NCBI RefSeq assembly: GCF_000275845.1
Contig: NW_006766897.1
Coordinates: 600,247-664,246, forward strand
From: Dichomitus squalens LYAD-421 SS1
Taxonomy: Eukaryota > Basidiomycota > Agaricomycetes > Polyporales > Polyporaceae
Reading direction: 5' to 3'
Length of the DNA: 64,000 bases
Position 1 is the first letter of the stretch. Every line of letters begins with the position of its first letter. Below the pieces are notes generated by a model. That model saw only the letters and a program-made list of their open reading frames with translations. It had not been told where the DNA came from and searched no databases. Position numbers and translations under genes: made by a program. Of this stretch, positions 21,124 to 31,694 are shown in pieces.

Positions 21124-24100
21124 TCACGCCTTGACGTTCACCCGCTTGCGCTTCTTGGCGCCCTCCGCGATCCGCTCGCGCACCTGCTCCTCCGAGAGCG
21201 CCCCGTCGCCGCGCTCGAAGAACTCGGCCGTGCGCCGCGCGTCGTTCTGCCGCTGCGCGAAGCGCAGCGCGGCGAGGTTGTACCCCAGCGCGTCCCGCTG
21301 CCGCCGCAGGCCCTCGCGCAGGCTCCGCCGCAGCGGGATCAGCGCCGTGCGCATCACGCGGTTCGCGACGATCTGCCGGTGGTGCGTCTTGAGCAGGAAG
21401 AACACGATGCGCGACGTCAGCACGAGGCTCCACTCCTGCGTACGTGCGTTAGCGACCGAGAGAGGAAAGGAGAGGAGAGGGGAGGGGAGGGGAGGGGAGG
21501 GACGAACGAGACCACGCACCCGCTGCGCCCAGACGTTCAGGCACCGCATCAGGCTCACGACCTTCCCGAACGGCAGCACGAGCAGCGCGTCGTGCAGCGC
21601 CGCGCCCGGCACCTTCTCCACGACGCGCAGCACCCACTCCTCGGGCCCGACGTCGTACGCGGCGAGCACCGGGTTCCGCGGCGGCGGCGCGACCGTCCCC
21701 GCGAGGCCGCCCCTGCGCCGCGCCTCCTCGTACGCGCGGAACGTCTCGCGCTCCGCGTCCGCGAGGTCGAGCGCCTCCATGATGCGCTCCCCGGCCATGA
21801 GCGTCTCCGCGGTCTGCTTCGAGACCGCCGTCGTCTCTGCCGTGGGGGCGGCGGGGTCCGCGCCGGGGGCCCCGGAGCCGATCGGCGCGTCGTCGCGGTT
21901 GAGGGTGTCGGCGATGCCGGCCTCGTAGAGGGCTTCGAGCTCGCGCTCGCGCTCTTCCTCGAGGAACAGCTACGGTGCGCGTGCACGTCAGTAACGAACT
22001 GGGGATGGGGAGAGAGAGGGACGCAGATGGGGGTGCGTACCGGCTCGTCGAGCTTCTCCCAGACGCGGATGGACTTGTCGTGCGAGCCGGTGACGACGAA
22101 CTTGCCGTGGTGGCTCACCGCGAGCGCCCACACCTCGCCGTGGTGGCCCTCCAGCTTCTGGATGTTCTCAAACTGCGGGCGAGGGGGGTTTCAGCACCGG
22201 CTCCCAGCTCGAGAGGCGGTGTCCCCGCACGAGCGATGCGCACCTTGTCGCCGTCCCAGTACTTCAACAGCTTGTCCTTGCCGACCGTCCAGAAGTAGTG
22301 CGACGGCTTCGTCTCGCCCTCGCGCGTGTCGTTCCGCTCGAACGCGACCTGCATCACGCTCTCGTCGTGCGCGAAGATGCTCTTGTGGCAGTCGCCGAAG
22401 TCGAGCCCCCAGATCTTCACGTTCTTGTCCGCCGAGCACGTCACGATCAGCTTCGAGTCGCCCGAGATGTCCATCGAGAGCACGGGCAGCTTGTGCCCGT
22501 ACAGCGAGAGGAAGAACTTGAGCGTGTCCTGGTAGAACACCTTGACGGTCGAGTCGAGCAGCGCGACGGCGAGGAGCTTGCCGTTCGGGCTGTACCGCAC
22601 GGAGAGGACGTCGTCGGTCATTTTGAGCGTGCGGATGTGGACGAGGGTGAGGAGGCTGCTGTTGCTGCGGGGCTGGATGCGAGAGGTTAGCACGGATACC
22701 GAGCGTACATGGTGAACAGGGACGAACGTTGTCGCTATTGGCCGGTTTTCGCTCGAAGTCCCAGAACTTCACGTCCTTGTCTGCGCTCCCACTGACGAGG
22801 CCGGTACCGTCCGGACGAACGTGTATAGACCATACAGTGGCCGAATGCGCCTGGACAGTGTCGACGAGCGAGGAGGACGCGATGTCATAGATAAGTATTT
22901 CGCCGGACTTCGTGCCCACCGCAACTTGACGGTCTCCTGGCAGGAAAGTGCTGCAGATTGCATACCCGCAATCCATGGTGCGTATACACGCGGTCGTCTT
23001 CATGTTCCAGATCTTAAGCGAGCCTGCACAGCACGATGAGTACATGCGCACGCGTGAATCCACGCACAGATTACTAACCGTTGGACGCTGAGGCGAGGAG
23101 CGCATCGTCAGAGCTCAGACACAGCGTACGGACGTCTGTCCGATGCCCAGGAAGGTCAACAGAATACACGCGGGTAGCCTCCGGAGTGGCATCTTTCGAC
23201 TTCGTGGGTGGGGGAATGTTGTACACCTCCAACGCGTTGTTCGAAAGCGCGACGAACAGCTGCGTGTTGTCCTTCCCGCCGTTTTCCTCCCCACCGAAGT
23301 CAAATGACCTGACCTTGCCGCTGGCCCGCACGATCAGGTACGGCTGGAAGAGGTCGGCCAGTTCCTCTGTTTCCTCGTCCCTCTGCATGTCCGCATCGTC
23401 GTCCTTCTTCTTTCCCTTCTCTTTCTTCTCCTGCTCTTTTTCCTTCGCACGCTTGCGCCTCCGGGCTTGCTTCTTCCTGATTTCCTCCTCTGTGCGTATC
23501 CTGAACACTTCCACGGACTTGTCATGCGACTGGACTGCGAGGTACGGTTTGTGGGGGTGGAAGGTGATTTGCGAGACCCGGTGCGCCGACGCTAGCGGGA
23601 GCGTAGTTACCGGATGGATGAACCTCGTGACCTTAGAAAACCGTATTGAGCGCAACAGAATCGAGACCTGCAAAGTCGGCCGCACCTCTCCAGACTCAGT
23701 CTCCCGTAGACCCTCCGCTAGTGCCTCATGGTCAATCTTCCATGCTTTCACCTCTCCTTCCCCGCTCCCGGTGAAGACCAGCTCTTGCTCAGGATTAAGA
23801 TCAAGACTCCAGACCTCTGACCGGTGCGCGACGATGGTCTGGATACAATGCTGCGTAGAGAGGTCCCAAAGCTTGAGGAAAGTATCCTTGGAGCCGGTCA
23901 AGAGGTAGCCAGGAGCAATTCCGGTAGAAGTAGATGGCGCAGACTCCGCAGTAGGCCGAACGAAACGGATTGCAGTAATCTGGTCTCGGTGACCTCGCAA
24001 GCTGCACATATATATGAGGCACACAGAAGGGACGGTAGGTAGAATGGACGAACCGGTATAGCCCAGCCTCCCCTACGACATCCCAGAGGATGAGATCGGT

Positions 24101-24561
24101 GTCCTGCGACCCGGACGCTAGTCTGGTACCGGTCTCGTCAAATGTGAGGGCGGTGACGGCCTTCTTGTGTCCGTTGAACGTTGCGAGCACAGACTGAGCG
24201 GAGGCGCTCCATAGGCGTATCGAACCATCTGCGTAACCCACTGCGAAGAGGTCTCTTTGCGGAGAGCGCAGGATACAAGTGACTTCGGCTCTGTGACCGG
24301 TCTCATGCCACATTGCGAGCTACGAGATATGAGCATAGGAGTGCTTCAAGTAGTGTATGACGCACCTGCTGGCCCTTCTTGACATCCCAGACCAGAACAT
24401 CCTCGAGCGCAGGAACGTAAGCCAACTTTCCGTCGTAGTGTGAGTTCGAGGAGGCGCTGCAAACCAACCCAAAAGCCTTTCCGAGACGTTAGATAGAACT
24501 GTCGCATCACGACATGAACGCATACCTCTGTAGGCCCATGGCGCAAATAGCTTTGCACCAT
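21124..24561 (-). CDS. UTP12: Utp12/Dip2 (WDR3), WD40 protein of the U3 small-subunit processome
   Basis: The start at 24561 reads [20 protein letters not shown], then [20 protein letters not shown], and a first WD40 propeller ([56 protein letters not shown]). A charged Lys/Glu insert ([20 protein letters not shown]) precedes the second propeller ([77 protein letters not shown]). The C-terminal Utp12 domain reads [20 protein letters not shown], then [20 protein letters not shown] and ends in [10 protein letters not shown], a basic tail. Known role: with Utp13, Utp18, Utp21, Utp6 and Pwp2 it forms the UTP-B module, which binds the 5' ETS and U3 snoRNA in 18S rRNA maturation in the nucleolus. 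The C-terminal half is very GC-rich, giving long meaningless antisense frames. Introns at about 21437-21520 and elsewhere are GT..AG. Confidence 0.95.
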
Positions 24562-24826
24562 GATGCGAGTGCAGAGAGGAAGGGTACGAAGGACAGGGAC
24601 TGAGGACGCGAATTACTCCCCGGGAGCCAATGGGAAGCGGGAGCGGGAATAATTTCGAGGGTTCCCACGGGTGCTAGACTCGATGCTCCTCCGATCTCGA
24701 CTGGCGACCGTGGGGGTGTGCACTCCGCGTAGATTCATCGCAGTTTCTCACAGGCTGCACAAAGCCTGCCTAATCGATACAGCTCGTCCTACGCGTCCTT
24801 CAAGCCTTCTCGTTCTCTCCCGGACG
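24562..24826. promoter_or_regulatory. Shared divergent promoter region, UTP12 / aspartyl aminopeptidase
   Basis: Starts of the two divergent genes lie 110-265 bases apart, depending on which ATG the aminopeptidase uses (24671, 24827 or 24836). No specific binding site is claimed. Confidence 0.5.
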
Positions 24827-26647
24827 ATGACCATAATGCAGCAAGCTGGCCCAGAAGCCGCGCATAAGCTCCTCGACTTCGTCAACGCTTCCCCCACTCC
24901 CTACCATGCCGTGCGCGCCGCCTCCGCTCGTCTCGAGAAGGCCGGCTTCCAGAAGGTATATGGGAGTCCGGACTAAGTGACTGGACAGGTACTCATGATG
25001 TCTGCCTGTGTCAGATCCGAGAGCAGGACGATTGGGACAAGAGCTTGAAAGCCGGCGGCAAGTACTACTTCGCGCGGTTCGTCCCCTCTGCTCATGTGAA
25101 TTGCTCCATCTCAACGATCGCCCGATAGCAACCAAGCCGCTTTGGTCGCGTTTACCATCCCCCAAGGTTGGACACCGGGCGCTGGTGTCTCTATTGTTGC
25201 GACGCACATCGACAGCCCTAATCTCCGAGTCAGTTCACGTTGATCTGAGATTGTGCGTCAAAGGTTGAACTGTTGCTCAACCGTGCAAACAATAGGTGAG
25301 ACCTGTATCCAAGAAGAGCAAGGTCGGATACCTCCAGGTCGGCGTCGAGACCTACGGTGGCGGTATCTGGCACTCTTGGTTCGACCGAGACCTCGCCTTG
25401 GCTGGCCGTGTCGTCATCGCCGATAAGGACGGGAACTTCTCGTCGAAGCTCGTTCGGATCGACAAGCCCATTCTGCGAATACCCACCCTAGCCATTCACT
25501 GTAAGATATTTCAATGTGCTGCTATGTTCTCTGGTGTGACGAGCATCTATAGTGGAAAGAGGTGCGGCGGACAACTTCCAATTCAACACAGAGACGCAGT
25601 TCGTGCCCATCCTTGGCCTCATCGAGTCAGAACTGAATTCTTCGGCCGGTGAGACCAAAGGGTCAAAGAAGGCGACAAGCATCCAAGAGAACCACCATCC
25701 GGCTCTCCTATCACTACTGGCTAGCGAGCTTTCTGTCGCGCCGGAATACATCCATGACTTCGAGCTGTGCGTAGGATATCTTCTTTTGTTGCGCACGCTT
25801 GCTGATCATTCGATAGGCAGCTGTACGACACCCAACCGTCTGTGCTTGGCGGCTTGAACAGTGAATTCATCTTCAGTCCCCGTATGGACAACCAGTTCTC
25901 CTCGTAAGCTATCGAAGCCTTTGCCCATACCACACATTCACCGAAACGCATCGTCAGGTTTGCTGCGGTTGAGGCCCTCGCTACCTTCGCGTCCTCGTCG
26001 CATTTCAGCGTCCTCGAAGGCAACGTGAACGCCATCGCACTCTTCAACCACGAAGAGATCGGCTCCGTCTCCACCACCGGGGCCGAATCCTCCATCATCC
26101 CCTTCCTCCTCCAACGCCTATCGCCTACTCCAGCAGCATACGCACAATCCGTCTCTCGCTCGTTCCTCGTCAGTGCCGACATGGGGCACGCCGTGCACCC
26201 GAATTACAAGGACAAGCACGAGGACAACCACGCACCCAAGATAAATGGGGGCGTCGTGATCAAGACGAACGCGAAGCAGCGCTATGCGAGCGATGCGATC
26301 GGCACGTTCGTCGTGAAGAAATTAGTGGAGAGGAAGGGCGGACAGGTGCAGGAGTACGAGGTCCGGAACGACATGTGAGTACATACTCAAAGCCTGCTCT
26401 GCTGCGTCACCAGGATGGAATAGCACCGGTGCTCATCCACTACTCGACCCATAGGGCTTGTGGCTCCACCGTCGGCCCTATGCTGTCGAAGATCGGCGTC
26501 CGGACAGTCGATGTCGGCTGGGCAATGCTCTCGATGCACTCCATCCGCGAGACCGCGGGTTCACATGACGTCCAGCACGCGATCGACCTGTTCACCTCGT
26601 TCTTTGAGGGCTTCAACGAAGTCGACAAATCGCTCACCGTGGAGTGA
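24671..26647 (+). CDS. APE4: Aspartyl aminopeptidase (M18 family, DNPEP/Ape4)
   Basis: Spliced exons give [184 protein letters not shown], and [20 protein letters not shown]. Every M18 zinc ligand or catalytic residue is in place: H in ATHIDS, D in PRMDNQ, EE in NHEEIG, D in SADMGH and H in SMHSIRE. Known role: a large tetrahedral metallopeptidase that removes N-terminal Asp/Glu; in yeast Ape4 is cytosolic and can be carried to the vacuole. Three starts are possible. Those at 24827 and 24836 give the usual cytosolic form; 24671 adds about 50 residues rich in Arg and lacking acidic residues apart from two Asp, which could be a mitochondrial presequence. Confidence 0.95.
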
Positions 26648-27116
26648 TTTTCATCGGTCTTGGACGGCGTCGGGTTGACGCATCTTTGATCTTGTCGTCT
26701 TCGAATGTACCACAAACCACCTGACAATACCAATTCACAACTTTGACGCTCCTCTGCTGCAGACTTGACCTGTGTATCGAATATATGCCTCGTCCAGAAG
26801 CTTCCTCTACTTGTCATGAACCGCAACCTGCCATGCTTCGCGACTAGCAACACTGGGAAGTCCTTGTATGTCGCTTGCTCATAGGCTCAACAAATCCAAG
26901 ACGTTCAAAACCATAGCGCCCTCTCGATCGCCCGAGCGCTCTTGTACAAGGCCTCCGAGAACTGCGCAAAAGGAATCAATGGGATCAAAGATCAACTTCT
27001 CGTTTGGCAGCCTTCCAAGTTCCGGTTTCTCACGTTGTGCCGCGATCGTATATAACGGCCTGATTCATAGAAGGATTCCCTCTCGCTTCCCCTCACCGCT
27101 GTCATCATCCTGAAAG
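26648..27116. other. Intergenic stretch before the first GNAT gene
   Basis: About 470 bases. Short open frames only; no domain, RNA gene or repeat is seen. It should hold the 3' UTR of the aminopeptidase and the promoter of the GNAT gene. Confidence 0.45.
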
Positions 27117-28459
27117 ATGGAGATTAGCAATATGGACCCTCCGACCCGCGCTGGCGCCGTTGAAACCACACCGCTGCTCGAAGGAGACGGCAAACGAAGC
27201 GTGCAGGCCGTTGACGTCGTACCGATGAAATTTCGTAGGTTCTGATGTTGAGCAGCTATCTGGGAGTTGTGAATCAGGTACCTGTTGCGCAGGGGACATG
27301 CCCGTCGCTGCCGAGTCGATCCGCAAAGCGTTTGAGGACGACCCTTTGATGGAATATTTCGACGTGAGTGGCCACCACAAACACAGAAGAGTAACGTCTT
27401 GCAGATCCCATGCCTTCCTAGGCGGCAGACACTGCACCATTTCCAGTCTCACGACGGAAACTCATCGATATGGTCGATTGGATGGGGGCAATGCACCAAG
27501 AGCGAATGCTCACAGTCGAAGGAGGCATGTCCCTCATGAAGTAGTGCGTCCTACCCCAACAGAGCCACACCTTTCTTCTCGCAGTGGTCGCGCCGAGGGA
27601 CTGAGGATTATCCAGCGGACCGCCTGGTAATCAAACGAATTTACCTTCTGTGGCATTCTTGAGGGACTCTCTTGGTCGATTGCGTCCTGAGGAATGCGCT
27701 AAGGTGAGCTGGCTGTCAATTCGTGGTCATCCCACAGACGCGCTCACGAGATGGATCATCGAAGCGATGGAAAGAATTCGGAGCCAAGGCACGCGAGCTG
27801 GTCTCAGCAGCGTTTGGGGAGAAGGTCGCGGATATGATGGAGATACAAGTGCTCGCCACCGATCCAGATGCACAAGGCCGCGGGTACGCATCTGCTCTCG
27901 TGAAGTACGTTCTGAGGCAGGTCAGTTGAACACTCGGTTCATGTCTTACGAAGACCTGCGCGCTGAAACTCGGCCCTTCAAGGGCGACGCCGACGGACGC
28001 GATGTCTGGCTTCTGACAACCAGCGCTTACGGATTCTACGAGCATTTCGGTTTCGTGACTGTCCGTAGCGGCAAGGTAGGCGAAGACAATCCTGCTTGGG
28101 ACGGCGAGCCGATTACATTGAGAATCGTATGGAGCCCTTCTCATGCGCATCCAGCTCGTCACACTAAAGTCCGGTACAGATGCACAGAACTGCTAGGGCG
28201 TCTCTTGCGCAGGCTTCATCAGAACCCAAGAGCCCCGTCATGTACACAGTCTAGCCGTCAATATGTATCGTATGCAGTGCCTTCACCAAACTCTCGCCGT
28301 TGGAAAGTGTCGCCGCCACGACCACAACTTAGGACCTTGTTGTTGGACCTTTCTGGGATGCTAGACCATAGCCGCAGCGCGCTGCGGCTTGCGATGGGCT
28401 GCGCGTGGATTGCGCGATATACTCACGAAGCGCAGGCACAACTGCAGCTTTCAGTATAG
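27117..28459 (+). CDS. GNAT-family N-acetyltransferase, copy 1
   Basis: The start at 27117 reads MEISNMDPPTRAGAVETTPL. Later exons give GDMPVAAESIRKAFEDDPLM followed by EYFD; ADTAPFPVSRRKLIDMVDWM; KEFGAKARELVSAAFGEKVA; DMMEIQVLATDPDAQGRGYA; then DADGRDVWLLTTSAYGFYEH and FGFVTVRSGKVGEDNPAWDG. QGRGYA is the acetyl-CoA pyrophosphate loop (Q/RxxGxG/A) and YEHFGF with NPAWDGEP is the C-terminal strand of this fungal GNAT subfamily. Substrate unknown; homologues are usually annotated only as acetyltransferase. The middle exon boundaries (27540-27720) are rough. The frame stays open past the normal end (after ITLRIV) to 28459, so either this copy has a long extra tail or an intron was missed; the true stop could be nearer 28140. 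A paralogue follows 350 bases downstream in the same direction. Confidence 0.75.
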
Positions 28460-28810
28460 TCACCACCTTCCGTTCAATACATCGAGTCACCCTAGCGTGT
28501 GCACCACCGACATCTACAATTCCTGTATGCTGCGGTGGATAGTAGTCAATCGCTGCGTAGTCGAAGGTGATAACGAATCGATCTCGCTTCAAATTCCAGG
28601 CACACTATCGCAGTGCCGTGAGCCTAGTCAGATGGGTAATCTTCCTCATGATCGGTTTGCACAGTATCGAACGGCCCAATGAATACGCTTCCTGCGTGTG
28701 GCGAGCACGGCGTACCTTTAGCGACGTAGTCCCGCTGCTCCTACATAAACCTACATATCGCGACGCGGGCCCACATATCTCAGAATAACCGACTCGTCAC
28801 CCACTGTACC
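28460..28810. other. Spacer between the two GNAT genes
   Basis: About 350 bases with only short frames and no recognisable feature; presumably terminator of copy 1 and promoter of copy 2. Confidence 0.4.
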
Positions 28811-29869
28811 ATGGGACCCGTGGTATCCGGAGTAGCTGTCACAAAGTCGCTATTGGAGTCGAATGGTACGGTATCAAGAGCTGCGGCTCCTCGTAGTGAT
28901 AAATCCTGGAAGCTGCCCCCGCCTGACATCAAGCCTTTGCGATGGTGTACGGTCCTTTCACGAAGTTTGGATATACTACAACGTGCATGCTGACGTGACT
29001 CGGCTGTCAGACGAGATGGTGACCGTGATCAGTACGGTGCGAAGGGCGTTCCTTCAGGACAGCCTGACATCTTACTTTAAGGTGAGTGCTCTCTGTCCAC
29101 GCAATACGCAGGCAACTTATAGGTACATTGTCCGTCAAACGACAGCAAGCCGATGCTTGGCCTGCATGGAACCGGCTCTTGCGGTTCCCCATAAATCTAC
29201 TGAGATTCAGCTACGGCATATATCAGGGGCGGATAGTCACTATTGATCGTGGGGCCGGAGCCATGATACAATAGTAAGTTCAGAAGGAATCTCCAGAGGA
29301 CGCGCGCTTGCCTTATTCTGACACAAACATTGACCGTAGCAGCGCTCCAGGCGACGTGGGCATGCCGTGGATTGTCAGCTTGATCATTAGATTGTTGGGA
29401 TTATTGAGAACCAAGGGTCTCGCCAAGGTATGTGTGTGAATACGATGCCACGGTCGTGTGACTGACGCCATGACTGAAGAGGCAAGATGAGGTTGGAGAG
29501 AGGATACGCGAGATGGTCCAAGGGGCATTTGGCGACCGCGTGAAGGAAATATATGAAATCCAAGGCCTCTCTGCCGCACCGGAGGCACAAGGGCGCGGCT
29601 ACGGCACTGCTTTGGTTGAGCATGTTTTGAAAAAGGTGAATATGAGTAGTCGCTACTATGGGCGAGACGCACTGACCCCTGCTCCCCTTTGAAAGAGCGA
29701 TGCTGACGGTAGAGATACCTGGTTAGTAACGAGTGATGCATACACTTTCTACCAGAGGCTGGGGTTTTCAGTGGTGGGGACAACTTATATTGGCAGCAAC
29801 AATCCTGCCTGGGACAGAGACCCTGTCCCCATGTATGTCGTAAGCGTCACGTCAGTATGGTCGCGATAG
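28811..29869 (+). CDS. GNAT-family N-acetyltransferase, copy 2
   Basis: The start at 28811 reads MGPVVSGVAVTKSLLESNGT and runs to PPPDIKPLRW; an intron opening at GTACGGTCC joins it to YEMVTVISTVRRAFLQDSLT, then SYFK. Later exons give PAWNRLLRFPINLLRFSYGI, YQGRIVTIDRGAGAMIQ, DVGMPWIVSLIIRLLGLLRT, EVGERIREMVQGAFGDRVKE, IYEIQGLSAAPEAQGRGYGT, SDADGRDTWLVTSDAYTFYQ and RLGFSVVG, ending SNNPAWDRDPVPM plus a short tail to the stop at 29867-29869. The layout, the AQGRGYGTALVEHVL acetyl-CoA loop, and the SDAY-FY-RLGF...NPAWD end match copy 1, so the two are tandem paralogues. This copy is more diverged in its middle third, and its N-terminus is not alike. Substrate unknown. Confidence 0.78.
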
Positions 29870-30100
29870 GATTCGCCTCACCTTTGGCCCGATGCAGATG
29901 CTCAGGCCAGCTGAGAAGCCTACAATATGGAGCTAGGATCCCTAAGAAATCGTGCGAGGCCAGAACCCCAAACCAAGCCGAATAAGGGAGCAATAAGGGG
30001 CAGCTATATATGCGTCATAACGAGACTGTATGGATGAGGATATAGTACAAGAAATATGGGATACAACAAAAGCGAATGGAAACCCAAGGGGATGACGGCA

Positions 30101-31371
30101 CTATCGCCTTGCGCGCTTCTTCGGATTTTTGTCTGCGTCTTCTGCGGTGGCGGAAGGCCGTGGGGCGGGTCCGCTGAGCAGACTACGCTTTTTGGCTGTC
30201 CTTGAGTAGTGCGCAAGTACCCACTCCCGTTCTGCCTCTGTTTGCTCTATTGTACCTTGGCGGATCTCGTACGCTGCGATACAGGGAGGTGAGCGGGAGC
30301 AAACTGTGTGAACAACCTGTACGTACGTTTCATCTCAAACCGGGGGCCAACCTCAGCCAATTGGACTTGCCGTGGAGGAATCTTCATGAACACGTGATGT
30401 CTAAGACGTTCGTCAGCCAAAGCCAAGCCGCATTCCTGAACAGCGCGAGTACCTGAACGAGATAAAATCGTCCTCGTTTGAGAAAGTCATCACTCGCTTG
30501 CTGTCTTCCTTTGGAACGGGGAAGAGGTACTTCAGTACGTCTCGTATCCGCTCGCCGAGTTTTGAGGAGAAGTTCTCAAATATGAGATGTGGGTACTGCT
30601 CGGAGACTGTTGATGACTTATACGAGGCGATGTCATGTCGCAGTTGTACGTTGTGTAGGGTGAAGTAGACGGTAGGACCGTGAGGAAAGTGAGAAACGAT
30701 CATGGCATCTAGTGGGATATGCTGCTTTAGAATACGGACCAACAGTAACTCGGAACGGATTGAACCCACCTGGTACACCGCGATGTTCGTGGAGGATGAC
30801 TAGGTCTGTGACATCGTTCGTCCTGCACGCCTCTGCCAATTCCTTCACGACATAGTTTCCTCGGTTTATCCGATGGGAGTTAGGGAACACCAGGCGCATT
30901 TCCTGTTGAACAGGAGCAGAACATGAGCCAAAAAGGTTTGCAAGCAGAGTCTTTAGGTACCTTCGCGAACTGTAGCAGCTTGGAACTGGGGTCTCTTGAT
31001 GTCGTAACAACAATCTTTGGGTCCAGAATTCCCGCGCGCGAGTACTCATTGTCAATGTGCGATGACGGTTCTGAAGATGCATATACATCAATGGCGAAAC
31101 CATGATATATGGTAAGGCCCACGCACCTGCTTGCGCCTCATCAAAGGTAAGGTCACGACCCAGCGCATTCGCATCCTTCCTCAGCTCCGTTGGCAAAGCC
31201 TTCCCACTAGCGAGCACATCCTTGACCTGCTGCTTCCGGAGATATGTCTGTCGCTCTTGCGCCTCTAGCGACTTGGCATAGATATATTGACGACGCTCGC
31301 GTGCCTGCCTGCGAATCTGAACTAAAATTAGTAGAGGACTTTCATTAGCGTTTGTAGAGGAAGCTCACCAT
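30101..31371 (-). CDS. IMP4: Imp4, Brix-domain protein of the U3 snoRNP
   Basis: The coding start is an ATG at 31369-31371 that is followed directly by a GT donor; the intron (31317-31368) joins it to IRRQARERRQYIYAKSLEAQ, the standard Imp4 N-terminus (yeast MLRRQARERREY). Then follow RQTYLRKQQVKDVLASGKAL, PTELRKDANALGRDLTFDEA, DPKIVVTTSRDPSSKLLQFA, LVFPNSHRINRGNYVVKELA, DLVILHEHRGVP, AMIVSHFPHGPTVYFTLHNV, YPHLIFENFSSKLGERIRDV, SKRVMTFSNEDDFISFR, and a C-terminus AEVGPRFEMK...RQGTIEQTEAEREWVLAHY with a basic tail KKRSLLSGPAPRPSATAE...KKRARR. The sigma70-like RNA-binding Brix core is complete. Known role: with Imp3 and Mpp10 it chaperones U3 snoRNA pairing to pre-rRNA in the nucleolus. Exon edges in the region 30290-30470 are approximate. 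Confidence 0.94.
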
Positions 31372-31694
31372 AAGTTCAAAAGGTAGTGAGTACGGGGACC
31401 GGGTGGAGGGTTGATTGTGTTGCAAGTACGGGAGGGGAGTCTTCAGCAACCATAAGCGCACATAATCGCTCTCTTGGGCGCTTGACAAAACTTCAGTTTA
31501 GCGACAGAGATAAGATTAGATCGATTATGACGGCATCGGTTTAAGCTTTGGTGTGGACGCTCGGATGAGTGTTCCTTTATGCCCAGATGTGCTGGAGACT
31601 GTCCACGATTCAGCGCGGTAAAGCATCACTCTTTATTAGTTATGAAGGTCGGTAATAGCCCCGACGGCCGCCGGGGTCCGTAAGATGATCGTAT
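31372..31694. other. Intergenic stretch upstream of IMP4
   Basis: About 320 bases between the IMP4 start and the 3' end of ALG8. No open frame with a domain and no repeat is seen; likely IMP4 promoter plus ALG8 3' UTR. Confidence 0.45.

Noticed and set aside
21070..22521. Long plus-strand frame of 483 codons
   Set aside because: It is antisense to the UTP12 C-terminal exons, which are very GC-rich; the translation is Arg/Pro/His-rich noise.
22191..23105. Minus-strand frame of 304 codons starting with real WD40 sequence
   Set aside because: The first half is a true UTP12 exon; the second half runs past a splice donor into a wrong frame. Merged into the UTP12 model.
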